Assembly (NCBI GenBank): GCA_025464975.1
Contig: JAODMT010000009.1
Span: 186,001-250,000, forward strand
Length of the DNA stretch: 64,000 nt
Direction: 5' to 3'
Source: Microbacteriaceae bacterium
Lineage (GTDB): Bacteria > Actinomycetota > Actinomycetes > Actinomycetales > Microbacteriaceae
Shown here one piece after another: positions 8,648 to 18,088 of the stretch. The notes beneath the pieces are model-generated. The model saw only the letters and a list, made by a program, of their open reading frames with translations, did no database searches and was not told the origin of the DNA. Position numbers and translations under genes: made by a program. How positions within the stretch are numbered: position 1 is the stretch's first letter; every line of letters starts with the position of its first letter.

Positions 8648-10051
8648 ATGCAGGTATTTAAGTATTCCGGACCGGAGTTCAACCCATTCGGCGACGATGA
8701 CGAGTTCGCCCCGGGGGGCGAACCCGGACCGTGGCGCGCGCCCAAGGCGCACGGACCGCTGAACGCGAGGCTGTCCCTCCCGGGCTCGAAGTCGCTCACC
8801 AACCGAGAGCTCGTTCTATCGGCCATCGCCGATGGCCCATCCGTGCTTCGCGCCCCGCTGCACTCCCGGGACACCGCGCTGATGATCCAGGCGCTCAAGG
8901 CGCTCGGTACCGCGATTGAAGAGCTGCCGGGCGACAACGCCTTCGGACCCGACCTTCGCATCACCCCCGGCGAGCTCTCCGGAGGCACGTCGATCGATTG
9001 CGGACTGGCCGGAACGGTCATGCGCTTCCTCCCCCCGGTCGCCGCCCTGGCGCTCGGCCCCGTCGCATTCGACGGTGATGCCTCGGCGCGGAATCGACCG
9101 ATGCGCACCACGGTCGACTCGCTCCGTGCCCTCGGCGTGGACGTGAATGACGACGGGAGGGGACGGCTGCCGTTCAGTCTGTATGGCACCGGCGCCGTTC
9201 TCGGCGGGGAGATCGAGATTGATGCCTCATCCTCAAGCCAGTTCGTGTCCGGGCTGCTGCTCGCGGGTGCACGATTTACCAACGGCCTCGCGCTCCGGCA
9301 CCGGGGCGACCGGCTGCCGAGCATCGCCCACATCGAGATGACCATTGCCACGCTCGCGAGGCGCGGCGTGGTCGTCGAATCCCCCGAACCAGGGCTGTGG
9401 GTCGTACCGCCGACCCCGATCGCCGGCATCGAGATTGCAATTGAGCCCGACCTGTCCAACGCGGGCCCGTTCCTCGGCGCGGCGCTAGTTGCCGGAGGGT
9501 CGGTGACGATCTCCGGCTGGCCACACGCGACGACGCAGGTCGGGGCCGAGATGGCGAACATCCTGACCACCATGGGGGCGGACGTCTCCTTCACGGCAAC
9601 GGCCGACGGGGTCGGTGACCTCACGGTGACCGGCACCGGAAGCATCCGCGGCATCCAGCTCGACAACGCGAGTGAACTCGCGCCAACCGTCGCCGCCCTC
9701 GCTGCCCTCGCCGACGGGGAGACGGTCCTCACCGGCATCGCCCACCTGCGCGGCCACGAGACCGACCGCCTCGCCGCTCTCGCCACCGAGATCAACGGGC
9801 TGGGCGGCGACGTCACCGAGACCGATGACGGGCTCATCATTCGCCCGCGCCCGCTGCATGGCGGCCTCTGGCACAGCTACGAGGACCACCGGATGGCGAC
9901 GGCCGGGGCTATCATCGGCCTCGCTGTCGATGGGGTGGAGATCGACGACATCGCGACGACAGCCAAGACGCTTCCCCAGTTTCCCGAACTATGGCTCGGG
10001 CCGATGCTCGGACTCCGGAAGCCGACCGCGAATCCGCTCGAGCTGCTGTAG
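8648..10051 (+). CDS. aroA: 3-phosphoshikimate 1-carboxyvinyltransferase (EPSP synthase)
   Basis: A 467-residue enzyme of the shikimate pathway that joins phosphoenolpyruvate to shikimate 3-phosphate. Clear motifs are [20 protein letters not shown] near residue 45, [11 protein letters not shown] with the actinobacterial GLAGTVMRF form, [10 protein letters not shown], and the C-terminal [15 protein letters not shown]. The first roughly 40 residues are an extra N-terminal stretch rich in Gly, Pro and Asp. The gene starts 59 bases from the sigR start on the other strand, and a sigH/sigR-aroA-rsgA neighbourhood is conserved in mycobacteria. rsgA follows after 20 bases. Confidence 0.95.
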   Translation: MQVFKYSGPEFNPFGDDDEFAPGGEPGPWRAPKAHGPLNARLSLPGSKSLTNRELVLSAIADGPSVLRAPLHSRDTALMIQALKALGTAIEELPGDNAFGPDLRITPGELSGGTSIDCGLAGTVMRFLPPVAALALGPVAFDGDASARNRPMRTTVDSLRALGVDVNDDGRGRLPFSLYGTGAVLGGEIEIDASSSSQFVSGLLLAGARFTNGLALRHRGDRLPSIAHIEMTIATLARRGVVVESPEPGLWVVPPTPIAGIEIAIEPDLSNAGPFLGAALVAGGSVTISGWPHATTQVGAEMANILTTMGADVSFTATADGVGDLTVTGTGSIRGIQLDNASELAPTVAALAALADGETVLTGIAHLRGHETDRLAALATEINGLGGDVTETDDGLIIRPRPLHGGLWHSYEDHRMATAGAIIGLAVDGVEIDDIATTAKTLPQFPELWLGPMLGLRKPTANPLELL

Positions 10052-10071
10052 CGGACGGCGTTGAAGATCAG

Positions 10072-11097
10072 ATGAGCTGGCTCACCGATACCGACGACGA
10101 GGACGAGGACAAGTACGCCGACTACGAGGCGCGCAACCGTCCGAACCCGAAGGGAAACCGGGCGAGGACCAAGATTCGCCCCGACCACAGCGACGCCGTC
10201 ACCGGTCGCGTCTTCACCGTCGATCGCGGCCGGTATTCGGTGCTAGTCGCGGAGGGCACCGCGGAGGAACACGAGGCGATCGCTTCGAGGGCGAGTGAAT
10301 TGCGAAAGCAGGCCATCGTCACCGGCGACTACGTCGACCTCGTCGGCGACACCTCCGGCGAAGAAGGCAGTCTCTCCCGAATCGTGCGGATCCAGCCACG
10401 CAGCACCATCCTGCGACGGAGCGCGGATGACTCCGACGAGGTCGAACGGATCATCGTCGCCAACGCGGATCAGATGCTCATCGTCGTCGCCGCAGCCAAT
10501 CCGGAACCGAGGCCCCGCCTCGTCGACCGGTATCTGGTCGCGGCATTCGACGCCGGGCTGAAGCCCATCCTCTGCATCACCAAGACGGATCTCGCCGACC
10601 CGACCGACTTTCTCGCCAACTTCGCCGCTCTCGACGTGACGATCGTGACGAGCGGCGAGGACGCAATGCCGACCGAGGAAATCCGCGAGTTGCTGCAGGG
10701 CCACACCACCGTCGCGGTTGGCCACTCCGGCGTCGGAAAGTCGACCCTCGTCAACGCGCTCGTGCCCGACGCGAACCGGGCCATCGGGCGAGTCAACACC
10801 GTCACCGGTCGGGGCCGCCACACGTCGTCATCCACCATCTCCTACCGAGTGGGCAACGGGTGGATCATCGACACGCCCGGGGTGCGCTCGTTCGGTCTCG
10901 GACACATCAACACCGACAACATTTTGAAAGCCTTCACGGATCTGGCCGAGATCGCTGAGGATTGCCCGCGCGGCTGCACACATCTTCCCGACGCACCGGA
11001 CTGCGCGATGAACGAACGGGTCGGCGCCGGGGAACTCGGCGAGGCCGGCAAACTGCGCCTCGACTCCTTCCAGCGCCTCCTCGCCTCGCTCACCTGA
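10072..11097 (+). CDS. rsgA: Ribosome small-subunit-dependent GTPase A
   Basis: A 341-residue circularly permuted GTPase that helps mature the 30S subunit. An OB-fold region comes first, then a permuted G domain with the G4-like TKTD before the P-loop GHSGVGKSTLVNAL, a switch element RGRHTS, and DTPGVRSFG. The C-terminal zinc knuckle is C-x4-C-x-H-x5-C (CPRGCTHLPDAPDC). I chose the ATG at 10072 because it follows the aroA stop by 20 bases; an in-frame upstream ATG would lie within aroA. It is probably co-transcribed with aroA and the phosphatase gene downstream. Confidence 0.93.
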   Translation: MSWLTDTDDEDEDKYADYEARNRPNPKGNRARTKIRPDHSDAVTGRVFTVDRGRYSVLVAEGTAEEHEAIASRASELRKQAIVTGDYVDLVGDTSGEEGSLSRIVRIQPRSTILRRSADDSDEVERIIVANADQMLIVVAAANPEPRPRLVDRYLVAAFDAGLKPILCITKTDLADPTDFLANFAALDVTIVTSGEDAMPTEEIRELLQGHTTVAVGHSGVGKSTLVNALVPDANRAIGRVNTVTGRGRHTSSSTISYRVGNGWIIDTPGVRSFGLGHINTDNILKAFTDLAEIAEDCPRGCTHLPDAPDCAMNERVGAGELGEAGKLRLDSFQRLLASLT

Positions 11098-11129
11098 CCT
11101 TCAACCCGTCGGTGCCCTACCCTTGGGAC

Positions 11130-11930
11130 GTGACCGATCCCACCCTGCATTCCGACCTGTCCTTCGCCCAATCCCTCGCCGACATGGCCGACGAAATCTC
11201 GATGGACCGCTTCCGATCCGCCGACCTCGTGGTGTCGACGAAGCCGGATATGACGCCCGTCTCCGACGCCGACAGGGCAGTCGAGATAGCGTTGCGCGCG
11301 GCGATCAACGACAGCCGCCCCGGGGACTCGGTGCTCGGCGAGGAATTCGGCACGGAGGGCGACTCGCGACGCCAGTGGATCATCGACCCGATCGACGGCA
11401 CCAAGAACTATGTTCGGGGAGTGCCGATCTGGGCGACTCTCATTGCCCTCGTCGTCGACGATGTTCCCGTCCTCGGGGTGGTGAGCGCTCCGGCGCTCGG
11501 CAAGCGCTGGTGGGCCGCCACTGGGCTTGGCGCCTTCGTCAACGAGAAGCTCGGGTCGCCGATGACGAACGAGGCTCGCCGCATCCGCGTGTCTGGAGTT
11601 TCCGAGCTGAGCGACGCGTCGATCAGCTGCAGCGGGATCACCCGCTGGGAGGCGGAGGGCAAGCTTCCCCAGATGCTCGAGCTCTCTCGCGCCGTCTGGC
11701 GCACTCGAGACTACGGCGACATGTGGCCGTACATGATGGTCGCGGAGGGACTCCTCGACATCTCAGCGGAGTACGACCTGTTGGTCTACGACATGGCCGC
11801 CCTCGTTCCAATCGTCGAAGAGGCCGGCGGCCGTTTCACCGCTATCGACGGTCGCCCCGGGCCGTGGCACGGCTCGGCGCTTGCCTCGAACGGACTCCTG
11901 CATCACCGTGCGATTGAGTCGCTGGCCTGA
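11130..11930 (+). CDS. hisN: Inositol-monophosphatase-family histidinol-phosphatase
   Basis: A 266-residue Mg2+-dependent phosphatase of the IMPase fold. Metal-binding motifs are GEEFG (about residue 70), WIIDPIDGTKNYVRG (about 82-96) and, near the C-terminus, the conserved acidic YDMAALVPIVEEAGG. The sequence TKPDMTPVSDADRAVE matches the actinobacterial HisN group, which removes phosphate from L-histidinol phosphate in histidine synthesis; general inositol phosphatase activity is the alternative. The start is a GTG at 11130; another GTG at 11112 is possible. It closes the aroA-rsgA-hisN run. Confidence 0.87.
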   Translation: MTDPTLHSDLSFAQSLADMADEISMDRFRSADLVVSTKPDMTPVSDADRAVEIALRAAINDSRPGDSVLGEEFGTEGDSRRQWIIDPIDGTKNYVRGVPIWATLIALVVDDVPVLGVVSAPALGKRWWAATGLGAFVNEKLGSPMTNEARRIRVSGVSELSDASISCSGITRWEAEGKLPQMLELSRAVWRTRDYGDMWPYMMVAEGLLDISAEYDLLVYDMAALVPIVEEAGGRFTAIDGRPGPWHGSALASNGLLHHRAIESLA

Positions 11931-12045
11931 ACTTCCGCCGACCTTACGCCGCCGGACGCCGCGCGTCGGTGGCACTCCGACGCGACGATAGAATCGATGA
12001 CGAACGTCGGCTGTGAGCCGAGACGAACGAGGAATGAGTGGGTAC

Positions 12046-12399
12046 ATGGCAGCGACACGGGATCTGAGCAAGCCGATCGCCGGTCTGGTGTTCGTTCTTG
12101 GCTGGGGCATCGGCATCACCCTGTGGTCGCTCGCGCACCTGGCCCCCGACGCGACGATAGGTGGCCTGATCGTCGACGTCGGCATCCTGAGCGTCTCGCT
12201 CGGTTTCGCCGCACCCTTCATCAAGACCCAGCGCTGGATGGTCAATGCCGCGCTTCTCGCCCTCGGCGGCCTCGTGCTGTTCGTCTTCGGCCACTTCGTG
12301 CACATCACGGTTCTCGTCTACATGCTTCGGCTGCTCGCGCCGCTTCTTGCCCTGCTCACACCGCTCTACCGACTGCTGGACTTCCGAATCTTCGCCTGA
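12046..12399 (+). CDS. Small four-helix membrane protein of unknown function
   Basis: A protein of about 117 residues made almost entirely of four hydrophobic segments (VFVLGWGIGITLWSL, LIVDVGILSVSLGF, WMVNAALLALGGLVLFVFG, LLAPLLALLTPLYRLL). I do not recognise a family. The ATG at 12046 is preceded by GAGGA at about 12 bases; starts at 12013 (GTG) and 12034 (ATG) are also open. It sits alone between hisN and a convergent hydrolase gene. No catalytic residues are evident. Confidence 0.6.
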   Translation: MAATRDLSKPIAGLVFVLGWGIGITLWSLAHLAPDATIGGLIVDVGILSVSLGFAAPFIKTQRWMVNAALLALGGLVLFVFGHFVHITVLVYMLRLLAPLLALLTPLYRLLDFRIFA

Positions 12400-12444
12400 C
12401 CCCCCGGACCTCTCGCTCGGCGATCAGCGCTGCCCGGCGCCCGA

Positions 12445-13164
12445 TCAGCGGCCGACGGCGGCGAGAATCGCCCGGGCGAGTTCCCGCGGGCGGGTGAATT
12501 GCGGCCAGTGCCCGGTCGGCAGGTCAATCAGCTCGAAGTCCTTGACTCTGCCCAGTTCCGCGACGAAAGAGTTGCCCTGCTCCATCCAGCTCCGGATCGC
12601 CTCGGTGCGGAACTCGCACGCGATCACCGTGGCGGGGACGTCGTACCGTCGTGAGTCACCGAGCACCTGCCGGTCGCTCGTGACTCTGGCCGGCTCCGGG
12701 ATCGACATTGCTCGGAATTTTTCACGAAGGTCATCGTCGAGATCCACAAGATCCTCTCCGTCGAACAACGACCAGTCCGGCAGCGGAACCTCGCCGTCGA
12801 CCACCGGCAGCTCGTCGTTGATCAAGCCCCCGTCACCGAGCGGGAGGCTGTCCACATAGATCACCCGAGCGATTCGGTCGGGACGCGCGTCGGCGACGGC
12901 GTGCGCAATCGCGCCACCGCCGCTGTGCCCGACGAGCACCACCGGCGCGGGCAGCGCGTCGACTACCGCCACAACCGCATCGATGTGATCACGGAGGCCG
13001 ATCGCTGACCGATCGGCGTCTCGGGACTCGAGTCCGGGCAGGGTGAGCGCGTGGACGGTGAGACCGGCCCGACTCAGCGGTGCGGCCACCTCGTTCCAGG
13101 AGTCGCCATCGAGCCAGAAGCCCGGAATGAGAACAATGTCCATTGCTGAGGAATCCATGGGCAT
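12445..13164 (-). CDS. Alpha/beta hydrolase
   Basis: A protein of about 239 residues with the alpha/beta hydrolase fold. The nucleophile elbow is GHSGGG, the oxyanion strand opens IVLIPGFWLDGDSW, and the C-terminal LPTGHWPQF supplies the histidine. It is related to small esterases of the salicylate-binding-protein-2/RsbQ type. The substrate is unknown. Several in-frame ATGs lie at the 5' end (13194, 13164, 13158); none has a strong ribosome site, so the start is uncertain. No operon partner is seen, and the tmRNA gene lies upstream on the same strand. Confidence 0.8.
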   Translation of the reverse strand: MPMDSSAMDIVLIPGFWLDGDSWNEVAAPLSRAGLTVHALTLPGLESRDADRSAIGLRDHIDAVVAVVDALPAPVVLVGHSGGGAIAHAVADARPDRIARVIYVDSLPLGDGGLINDELPVVDGEVPLPDWSLFDGEDLVDLDDDLREKFRAMSIPEPARVTSDRQVLGDSRRYDVPATVIACEFRTEAIRSWMEQGNSFVAELGRVKDFELIDLPTGHWPQFTRPRELARAILAAVGR

Positions 13165-13217
13165 CACATTACGGATGGCCGACGACAGCGGCAATCAATA
13201 ACGCGCGATAGCGGCCA

Positions 13218-13593
13218 TGGTGGAGATGGGGGGAATTGAACCCCCGTCCACTGCTGTGGTCGTGTGCCTTCTACTGGTGTAGCCAGTGAAAGCGTTCTGC
13301 TCGGCTCCTGAATTTGCCACTGGCATCTAATCCGACGAGCCCAGTCCTAGTTCAAGTCCCGCTGTGCCCTAGGGCGTAACACAGCAGCAATCCCTCTAAA
13401 TTACGCCAGGACCCGGGTAGAGAGCATCCCCGGACTGACGGACTTCATTTAGTGCTCTTGCTTATGCAGCGAGAGCGAAGTCAGCGCGGTTAGATTTCGC
13501 ACTTATTGTTTGCAGAGATCGTTTACGAGATAACCCTGCATCCTCGACCCGCTTCTCACAGTTGCGCAGGCAATGTCGAAACCGATCATCCCC
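13218..13593 (-). ncRNA. ssrA: tmRNA
   Basis: The molecule begins GGGGATGATCGGTTTCGACA (from 13593) and ends with a tRNA-like arm GGGGGTTCAATTCCCCCC and an encoded CCA (3' end at 13218), about 376 nt long. The reading frame at 13500-13462 gives the tag AKSNRADFALAA followed by TAA, a normal actinobacterial degradation tag. It acts with SmpB, whose gene lies just upstream on the same strand, to free stalled ribosomes. Confidence 0.96.
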
Positions 13594-13600
13594 ATGCACG

Positions 13601-13619
13601 CTCCCCGTCTGTCGGGGAG
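13601..13619 (-). other. Stem-loop in the tmRNA 5' leader
   Basis: CTCCCCG and CGGGGAG form a 7-bp stem with a 5-base loop, 8 bases before the mature 5' end of tmRNA. It would lie at the very start of the transcript predicted from the promoter at 13624-13651. Confidence 0.45.
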
Positions 13620-13623
13620 TGAG

Positions 13624-13651
13624 TCGCTATCGCGCGCTATTGAATTGTCAA
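13624..13651 (-). promoter_or_regulatory. Predicted ssrA promoter
   Basis: On the minus strand, a perfect -35 TTGACA (13651-13646) is followed after 16 bases by TAGCGA (13629-13624). Transcription would begin near 13617, about 24 bases before the mature tmRNA end. Confidence 0.55.
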
Positions 13652-13654
13652 ACA

Positions 13655-13672
13655 CTGCCGAATCTTCGGCAG
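13655..13672 (-). terminator. Possible terminator after smpB
   Basis: CTGCCGAA and TTCGGCAG form an 8-bp stem with a 2-base loop. It lies about 60 bases after the smpB stop and directly before the ssrA -35. The downstream TGTTTGAC is only mildly U-rich. Confidence 0.45.
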
Positions 13673-13731
13673 CCCTCTATTCTACGACGGATGCTCGCGG
13701 TTCGCCAGCGAGGTTCGCGGCAGACAGCCGA

Positions 13732-14208
13732 TCAGTCGCCGAGATGGCGCCGGGCCGACATCGCCCGATCGGCCTCGCGGTTATCCTGGCGTTCGCGGAG
13801 AGCCTGACGCTTGTCGTACTCCCGCTTGCCTTTGGCGACCGCGATCTCGACCTTGGCCCGACCGTCGCTGAAGTAGATGGAAAGCGGAACTATCGTGTAT
13901 CCGCCCTCCTTGGTCTTGTTGTGAATCTTCAAGATCTGCGCCTTGTGCAGCAGGAGCTTGCGTTTGCGTCGCGGCGGGTGGTTGTTCCAGGTGCCCTGGT
14001 TGTATTCCGGAATGTGCACGGCGTCGAGCCAGGCCTCGCCGAACTCGACAAATGCGTAGCCGTCGACAAGGGACGCCCGACCCTCACGCAGCGACTTCAC
14101 CTCGGTGCCGGTGAGAACCAGCCCCGCTTCATAGGTGTCTTCGATCGTGTAGTCGTGACGCGCTTTGCGATTGGTGGCCACAACCTTCTGACCACGTTCC
14201 TTCGGCAC
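13732..14208 (-). CDS. smpB: SsrA-binding protein SmpB
   Basis: A 158-residue trans-translation factor that binds tmRNA and guides it to stalled ribosomes. Recognisable stretches are [31 protein letters not shown] and [17 protein letters not shown]. The C-terminal tail is basic ([20 protein letters not shown]), as needed for the empty mRNA channel. It lies between ftsX and ssrA on the same strand. Confidence 0.96.
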   Translation of the reverse strand: MPKERGQKVVATNRKARHDYTIEDTYEAGLVLTGTEVKSLREGRASLVDGYAFVEFGEAWLDAVHIPEYNQGTWNNHPPRRKRKLLLHKAQILKIHNKTKEGGYTIVPLSIYFSDGRAKVEIAVAKGKREYDKRQALRERQDNREADRAMSARRHLGD

Positions 14209-14344
14209 GATTACGCCTCTTCCTCAATAACGACGGCACTGCAATAACGTCGACGTGGCTCCACATCGATCATGGCAGAACGGAATACCCTGCCGCCCAC
14301 AGCGCAGCCCATCAGTTTAGCCGCGACCGGGGCCGCGGCCAAAC

Positions 14345-15259
14345 TCAGACCTTGAGGTATCTGCTGATCGCGAAGCTGGCCGAGGACGCCGCGAGGACCG
14401 CGCCGACAACGAGCAGGATCGGCACGACGAGGAACGCGTCCTGCAGCCCGATGAACGGGGTGTCCTGGGCTTGCGCGCCGAGGTAGTCCTGCACAAAGTA
14501 CTTGACGAGCGCCACGATCGCGCCGCTCGCGAGTACCGATCCGATGAGCGCGGCGATCACCCCCTCGAGGATGAATGGCGTTTGGATGAACCGGTTCGAC
14601 GCGCCGACGAGTCTCATGATCCCCAGCTCTCGTCTGCGCGAGAACGCCGAGAGCCGGATGGTCGTGGCGATGAGCAGGACGGCGGCGACGAGCATGAGTG
14701 CAGCGACGCCCACTGCGGTGAAGCTGGCCGCGTTCAGCGCCGAGAAGATCGGGTCGAGATACGTGCGCTGATCCTTGACCTGTTCCACCCCGGCGAGGTT
14801 CGAGATGCTCTCGACCAGCACATCGGCCTGGGACGGGTCCTTGAGGTTGACCCAGAAGGTCTCCGGAAGAAACGCGGGGGTAACGAAGTCCGATCCGGTG
14901 GTGCTTCCGAATTGTGCCTTGTATTCCTTGTAGACCTGATTGTGGTTCTGAAAGTCGACCCGCTTGATGAGCGGGGCAAGCGCGGGCGACTTCAGCTGGG
15001 CTTCGACCGCCGCCTTCTGGGCCGCAGTCGCTTCGGCAAGGTTGCAATTTCCGTCGACCGACGTGTTGGTGCACAGATAGATCGCCACCTGGGCGCGGTC
15101 ATACCAGTACCCCTTCATCTGCCCGATTTGGAACTGCAACAGGATGGCGGCGCCCACGAAGGTGAGCGAGATGAAGGTGACGAGGACGACAGAGATCACC
15201 ATGGAGATGTTGCGCCGAAGGCCGTGGCCGACCTCGGACATGACGAGGCCAAACCTCAT
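14345..15259 (-). CDS. ftsX: Cell division protein FtsX
   Basis: A 304-residue membrane protein with one N-terminal helix ([20 protein letters not shown]), a large extracellular domain (about residues 45-180) and three C-terminal helices, the FtsX topology. The cytoplasmic element [19 protein letters not shown] is the FtsX/MacB-type coupling motif. With FtsE it forms an ABC-type complex that activates peptidoglycan hydrolases at the septum. Its start overlaps the ftsE stop by 4 bases. About 135 bp without a gene separate it from smpB. Confidence 0.94.
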   Translation of the reverse strand: MRFGLVMSEVGHGLRRNISMVISVVLVTFISLTFVGAAILLQFQIGQMKGYWYDRAQVAIYLCTNTSVDGNCNLAEATAAQKAAVEAQLKSPALAPLIKRVDFQNHNQVYKEYKAQFGSTTGSDFVTPAFLPETFWVNLKDPSQADVLVESISNLAGVEQVKDQRTYLDPIFSALNAASFTAVGVAALMLVAAVLLIATTIRLSAFSRRRELGIMRLVGASNRFIQTPFILEGVIAALIGSVLASGAIVALVKYFVQDYLGAQAQDTPFIGLQDAFLVVPILLVVGAVLAASSASFAISRYLKV

Positions 15260-16026
15260 TTGGTGACCTCCTCTGATTGCCCCGCTATGCCGAGGTTGCG
15301 ACGCGGCATGGATGGCGGGCCGAAGCCCTGCACCGGAATGGTCTGCGTCTGGTACCCGCCCTGGCGCTCATCGCGCACGACCTGACCGCTCACGAGCTCG
15401 ATCACCCGACGCTGCATCTGGTCGACGATGCCGGCGTCGTGGGTGGCCATGATCACGGTGGTGCCGCTTTGGCTGATCCGTTCGAGCAGTGTCATGATGC
15501 CAGCGGACGTGGACGGGTCAAGGTTTCCGGTCGGCTCGTCGGCGAGCAGGATGGCCGGCCGGTTGACGATGGCGCGCGCGATCGCGACGCGCTGCTGCTC
15601 ACCACCGGAGAGTTCGTGCGGGAGGCGATTGGTCTTGCCGGCGAGGCCGACCATCTTGAGGACATCCGGCACTGCCTCCTGAATGAACCCCTTCGACTTG
15701 CCGATCACCTGGAGGCTGAAGGCAACGTTGTCGAAGACGTTCTTCTGCGGCAGAAGTCGGAAGTCCTGGAAAACCACGCCGAGGTTGCGACGGAAATGCG
15801 GCACCTTGCGACCGGTCAACTGACCCAGATTCTGCCCGAGCACGTGAATCTGTCCGCTGCTCGGACTCTCCTCCTTCAGCACCAGTCGCAGAAAACTGGA
15901 CTTTCCACTGCCGGACGCTCCAACCAGGAACACGAATTCACCGCGAAGAATCTCAAGCGTCACCGCATTGAGCGCCGGTCGCGCGTTCCCTTTGTAGAGC
16001 TTGGTTACCTGATCGAACCTAATCAT
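15256..16026 (-). CDS. ftsE: Cell division ATP-binding protein FtsE
   Basis: A 256-residue ABC ATPase. It has Walker A (GASGSGKSS), signature [15 protein letters not shown], Walker B ([13 protein letters not shown]) and the switch histidine in MATHDAGIV. The C-terminal tail of about 30 residues is typical of actinobacterial FtsE. It works with FtsX, encoded directly downstream with a 4-base overlap. Confidence 0.95.
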   Translation of the reverse strand: MIRFDQVTKLYKGNARPALNAVTLEILRGEFVFLVGASGSGKSSFLRLVLKEESPSSGQIHVLGQNLGQLTGRKVPHFRRNLGVVFQDFRLLPQKNVFDNVAFSLQVIGKSKGFIQEAVPDVLKMVGLAGKTNRLPHELSGGEQQRVAIARAIVNRPAILLADEPTGNLDPSTSAGIMTLLERISQSGTTVIMATHDAGIVDQMQRRVIELVSGQVVRDERQGGYQTQTIPVQGFGPPSMPRRNLGIAGQSEEVTK

Positions 16027-16036
16027 GACCGTTCGA

Positions 16037-16067
16037 CTCTAGATTCGCCCGGGCGATTCGGCTAGAG
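16037..16067 (-). terminator. Imperfect palindrome between sugar operon and ftsE
   Basis: CTCTAGATTCGCCC faces GGGCGATTCGGCTAGAG, an inverted repeat with a few mismatches. It lies between the stop of the second permease gene and the ftsE start, so it may terminate the sugar-transport operon. An operator role is also possible. Confidence 0.4.
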
Positions 16068-16118
16068 CGACAGGCCGCACTCGGCGACTCTCAGAAACGA
16101 AAATCGTTGCTCCGGCGC

Positions 16119-17030
16119 TTATTTCTCGGCGCCGGCGACCATGCCCCGGATGAAATAGCGCTGCAGGAACAGATAGGCAATGAGCACCGGGACGAACCCC
16201 ATAATCGAGGCCGCTGCGGCGGCGCCGAGGTTGCTCGACTGGGTGGCGAAGAACGCACCGATTGCCGGGGCGATGGTCTTCACGGCCGGATCGGTGAGCA
16301 CATAGACGGACAAGGCAAAGTCATTCCAGATCGCCACCCCGGTGAGAATGATGACCGTTGCGGTCACTGGCTTGAGCATGGGGAAGACCACCCAGAACAG
16401 CAACTGAAAGAGATTCGCCCCATCCATCACGGCCGCCTCCTCAACGGCGACCGGTAGGGAGCGCATGAATGACGAGTACAAGAAGATCGAGAGCGGCAGT
16501 TGCGCCGTGGTCATGACGAGGATGATGCCCCAGTAGCTGTTGATCGCATGAAGCTGATTCAGCATCGAGTACAGCGGAACGAGGATGCTGAGCGGAGGAA
16601 TCATGATCAGGCCGATGATCAAGAGCAGGACGGCCCGGTTGAGGGTGGTCTGCCGACGCGCCAGCGGGTACGCGGCGAGCGCCCCCAGCGCACACACCAG
16701 AGCCGTCGAAAACAGCGTGACAATCGCGCTGTTTCCGATGGCCTGGAGAATGTTTCCGTCACTAATGGCAGTGACGAAGTTGCCCCAGTACAGGCCGACC
16801 ATCGGGAACAGCCATTGTGACGATAGGTCCGCCTTGGCCTTGAGCGCGGTTGTGAGCGCCACGTAGAACGGCAAGAGCTGCACAAGAATGACGACGATCA
16901 GGCCAGCGCCGATCGCTATCGCGCCGACGCGCTTGCCGGTCGCGTGCGCGCCGGGCACCTTGTTCGTTGCCGGAGGGGCGGGGGCCCCGATCCTGGGCGG
17001 CACGAGGTCCTCCTTGAGCGCCTGAGTCAT
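16119..17030 (-). CDS. Carbohydrate ABC transporter permease (MalG/UgpE type)
   Basis: A 303-residue inner-membrane permease of the CUT1 group with six predicted helices. The EAA loop is EEAAVMDGANLFQLLFWVVF, which docks onto the ATPase. It is the last gene of a binding protein-permease-permease operon. No ATP-binding subunit is encoded nearby, so a shared multi-sugar ATPase elsewhere in the genome is expected. A ribosome site GGGAG precedes the ATG. The substrate cannot be read from sequence. Confidence 0.9.
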   Translation of the reverse strand: MTQALKEDLVPPRIGAPAPPATNKVPGAHATGKRVGAIAIGAGLIVVILVQLLPFYVALTTALKAKADLSSQWLFPMVGLYWGNFVTAISDGNILQAIGNSAIVTLFSTALVCALGALAAYPLARRQTTLNRAVLLLIIGLIMIPPLSILVPLYSMLNQLHAINSYWGIILVMTTAQLPLSIFLYSSFMRSLPVAVEEAAVMDGANLFQLLFWVVFPMLKPVTATVIILTGVAIWNDFALSVYVLTDPAVKTIAPAIGAFFATQSSNLGAAAAASIMGFVPVLIAYLFLQRYFIRGMVAGAEK

Positions 17031-17061
17031 CGCTGCTCCCTGCTCGTAGCTGCTGCGCGTG

Positions 17062-17994
17062 TCATTGCTGCTCCAAACGTCGACGATTCATGAGCGCATT
17101 GAGCGAAAGAGTGAAGATCGCGATGATGATGAAGAGTACGACTCCCATGGCGGACGCGTATCCGGCGCTCTGGTTGGCGAAGTAGGTCACGCCGATGAGG
17201 GTTGACACCGAGTTGGTCGTGTATCCCGGACCGCCACCTGTCATCACCTTGATCATGTCGAAGAGCTTGAGCCCGCCGATCAGATTGAGCACGATGCTCG
17301 TGGCGAAAGCCGGTTGCAGCAGGGGAATGGTGATGCCGGTGAAGCGCTGCCAGGCGCCCGCGCCGTCGAGCATCGCGGCCTCGTAGTAAGTCGTCGGGAT
17401 GGACTGCAACCCGGCGAGATAGATGATCATCGAAATTCCGACGAACTGGAGCGAGTTGACGACCACAATGATGACCACCGCGGTCGCCTGATCACTCAAC
17501 CATGCGACCCGATGGCCGCCGAAGAGCACAACCAGGTCGTTGAGCGCGCCCTGGTTGTACTGGAACAGCAGGTAGTACATCGTCCCCATGATCACGGGAG
17601 ACACGAGAACCGGAAGGTAGATGATGGCCCGCGCGGCCGAACGGCCACGGAACGGCCGGTCGAGGGCCACCGCGAGAGCAAGGCCGAGCACCTGCTGAAG
17701 GATGGTGCTGCCGATTCCGTAGATGAACGTGTTGAGCAACACCAGCCGGAAGGTGGCGTCCTGGAACAGCCGAAGGTAGTTTTGCAGCGCCACGAACGCG
17801 CGACCGGGACTGTAGCCGTCCCAGTCGGTGAAGGAGAAGCCGATTCCGCTGACGAGCGGGTAGACCGTGAAGACGGCGAACAGCAGCAGCGCCGGAACGT
17901 AGAGCAGGTTGATTCGCCAACCGCCTCGCAGGCGAAGTCCCGTCTTCCCCGATTTCCGCCGTGACAGCGACGCTAGGGCGGTGGCCTGTGTCAT
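17062..17994 (-). CDS. Carbohydrate ABC transporter permease (MalF/UgpA type)
   Basis: A 310-residue CUT1 permease. The basic N-terminus is followed by LLYVPALLLFAVFTVYPLV and the EAA loop is YEAAMLDGAGAWQRFTGITI. I chose the ATG at 17994 because AAAGGA lies 7 bases upstream and because it gives a normal family length. It would pair with the permease encoded 31 bases downstream to form the membrane channel. Confidence 0.9.
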   Translation of the reverse strand: MTQATALASLSRRKSGKTGLRLRGGWRINLLYVPALLLFAVFTVYPLVSGIGFSFTDWDGYSPGRAFVALQNYLRLFQDATFRLVLLNTFIYGIGSTILQQVLGLALAVALDRPFRGRSAARAIIYLPVLVSPVIMGTMYYLLFQYNQGALNDLVVLFGGHRVAWLSDQATAVVIIVVVNSLQFVGISMIIYLAGLQSIPTTYYEAAMLDGAGAWQRFTGITIPLLQPAFATSIVLNLIGGLKLFDMIKVMTGGGPGYTTNSVSTLIGVTYFANQSAGYASAMGVVLFIIIAIFTLSLNALMNRRRLEQQ

Positions 17995-18088
17995 GTCCGT
18001 TCCTTTTCTGGGGTCGTGTTCGACGGGGTCGCGGCGGGTGCGAGGTGAGGCCAGCACACCCGCCGCGGGCGGATCGATGGTCAGTCGG

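Noticed and set aside
13462-13513. A longer, Cys-containing tmRNA tag
   Set aside because: It came from a mis-complemented base. The correct frame gives AKSNRADFALAA from 13500 to the stop at 13462.
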